The notes beneath the pieces were generated by a model, which was not told the DNA's origin, did no database searches, and saw nothing but the letters and a program-made list of their open reading frames with translations. A stretch of 6,360 nt of DNA, from NCBI GenBank assembly GCA_003454335.1, contig DMKK01000108.1, positions 1 to 6,360 of the forward strand, given 5' to 3'. A program made the position numbers and the translations under genes. This DNA is from Gammaproteobacteria bacterium. GTDB lineage: Bacteria > Pseudomonadota > Gammaproteobacteria > UBA9214. Shown here in pieces: positions 5,897-6,360 of this stretch (position 1 is its first letter; every line of letters starts with the position of its first letter).

Positions 5897-6360
5897 ATGG
5901 CATCTTACAGCACCAATGAATTCAAGGGCGGTCTGAAAATCATGATTGATGGCGATCCCTGCGCCATTATTGAAAACGAGTTTGTAAAACCCGGCAAGGG
6001 CCAGGCATTCGTCAGGGCCAAGATTCGCAATCTGAAGACCGGTCGAGTGGTTGAGCGCACTTACAAGTCCGGTGAGTCGGTAGAGGCAGCCGATGTCATG
6101 GATGTGGACCTGCAATACCTGTATAGCGATGGGGAATTCTGGTACTTCATGGACCCGCAGACCTTTGAGCAGAAGCCCGCTTCAGCCGAGGCCGTGGGGG
6201 ATGCAACAAAATGGCTCAAGGAACAGGATATGTGCGAGGTCACTCTGTGGAATGATAACCCGCTGGCAGTGACGCCACCGAACTTTGTCATGCTGGCCGT
6301 GACCGATACCGATCCGGGACTGCGCGGTGATACCTCGGGCGGTGGTGGCAAACCGGCGAC
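5897..6360 (+). CDS. efp: Elongation factor P (3' end beyond the window)
   Basis: 154 codons of an expected ~188 are present. EF-P binds the ribosome between the P and E sites and relieves stalling at consecutive prolines. Domain I (about 1-64) begins MASYSTNEFKGGLKIMIDGDP and contains EFVKPGKGQAF, with the modifiable Lys34 exactly where E. coli EF-P carries beta-lysyl-lysine. The OB-fold domain II follows (about 65-127: DVDLQYLYSDGEFWYFMDPQ, then EVTLWNDNPLAVTPPNFV), and domain III starts with TDTDPGLRGDTSGGGGKPAT, the usual EF-P signature region. Protein identity to the E. coli sequence is clearly high by eye. The neighbouring epmB supports modification by the EpmA/EpmB route and not by rhamnosylation, which uses Arg32 and EarP. 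The ATG has AAAGG four bases upstream. The missing part is the last ~34 residues of domain III. Confidence 0.98.
   Translation, partial: MASYSTNEFKGGLKIMIDGDPCAIIENEFVKPGKGQAFVRAKIRNLKTGRVVERTYKSGESVEAADVMDVDLQYLYSDGEFWYFMDPQTFEQKPASAEAVGDATKWLKEQDMCEVTLWNDNPLAVTPPNFVMLAVTDTDPGLRGDTSGGGGKPA

Noticed and set aside
5819..6351. Minus-strand reading frames opposite efp (5819-6115 and 6061-6351)
   Set aside because: They are complementary to the highly conserved EF-P coding sequence and show no protein features of their own.
1..6360. CRISPR arrays, insertion sequences, prophage genes, toxin-antitoxin pairs or rRNA
   Set aside because: No regularly spaced repeats, transposase or integrase motifs, long terminal inverted repeats or rRNA-like stretches were seen on either strand.

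Overview
The window looks like chromosomal DNA of a gammaproteobacterium with intermediate G+C. The evidence is a divergent epmB/efp pair whose EF-P carries the modifiable Lys34, and a FimX-type protein (receiver-PAS-degenerate GGDEF-degenerate EAL), an architecture known from Pseudomonas and Xanthomonas type IV pilus control. No rRNA, complete tRNA, CRISPR array, insertion sequence or phage gene was seen. The sequence does not fix a genus.

Layout, left to right. Positions 1-85 are the 3' end of a plus-strand gene, probably of the DUF1015 family. A short convergent gap (86-178) holds a strong GC-rich hairpin. A large minus-strand gene (179-2260, GTG start) encodes a FimX-like protein with degenerate signature motifs in its REC, GGDEF and EAL domains, so it is most likely a c-di-GMP receptor and not an enzyme. 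A 268-base divergent intergenic region (2261-2528) separates it from a plus-strand YhbS-type GNAT acetyltransferase gene (2529-3050). That gene converges, through a 51-base gap with a small terminator-like hairpin, on a minus-strand gene (3102-4802) for a little-characterised protein: a helical N-terminal region plus an atypical C-terminal PilZ-like region whose two c-di-GMP-binding motifs are pushed about 90 residues apart. Immediately upstream on the same strand is epmB (4849-5850), the EF-P lysine 2,3-aminomutase. Divergent from it is efp (from 5897), which runs off the right edge.

Two themes meet here. The first is translation of polyproline stretches: EpmB makes (R)-beta-lysine, which EpmA (not in the window) attaches to Lys34 of EF-P. 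The second is c-di-GMP sensing: a FimX-like receptor and a PilZ-like protein lie about 0.8 kb apart. The PilZ-like gene follows epmB in the same direction by 46 bases and is probably co-transcribed with it. The link between the two themes is only positional. The PilZ-like protein is the best candidate for something under-described in an otherwise ordinary housekeeping region.
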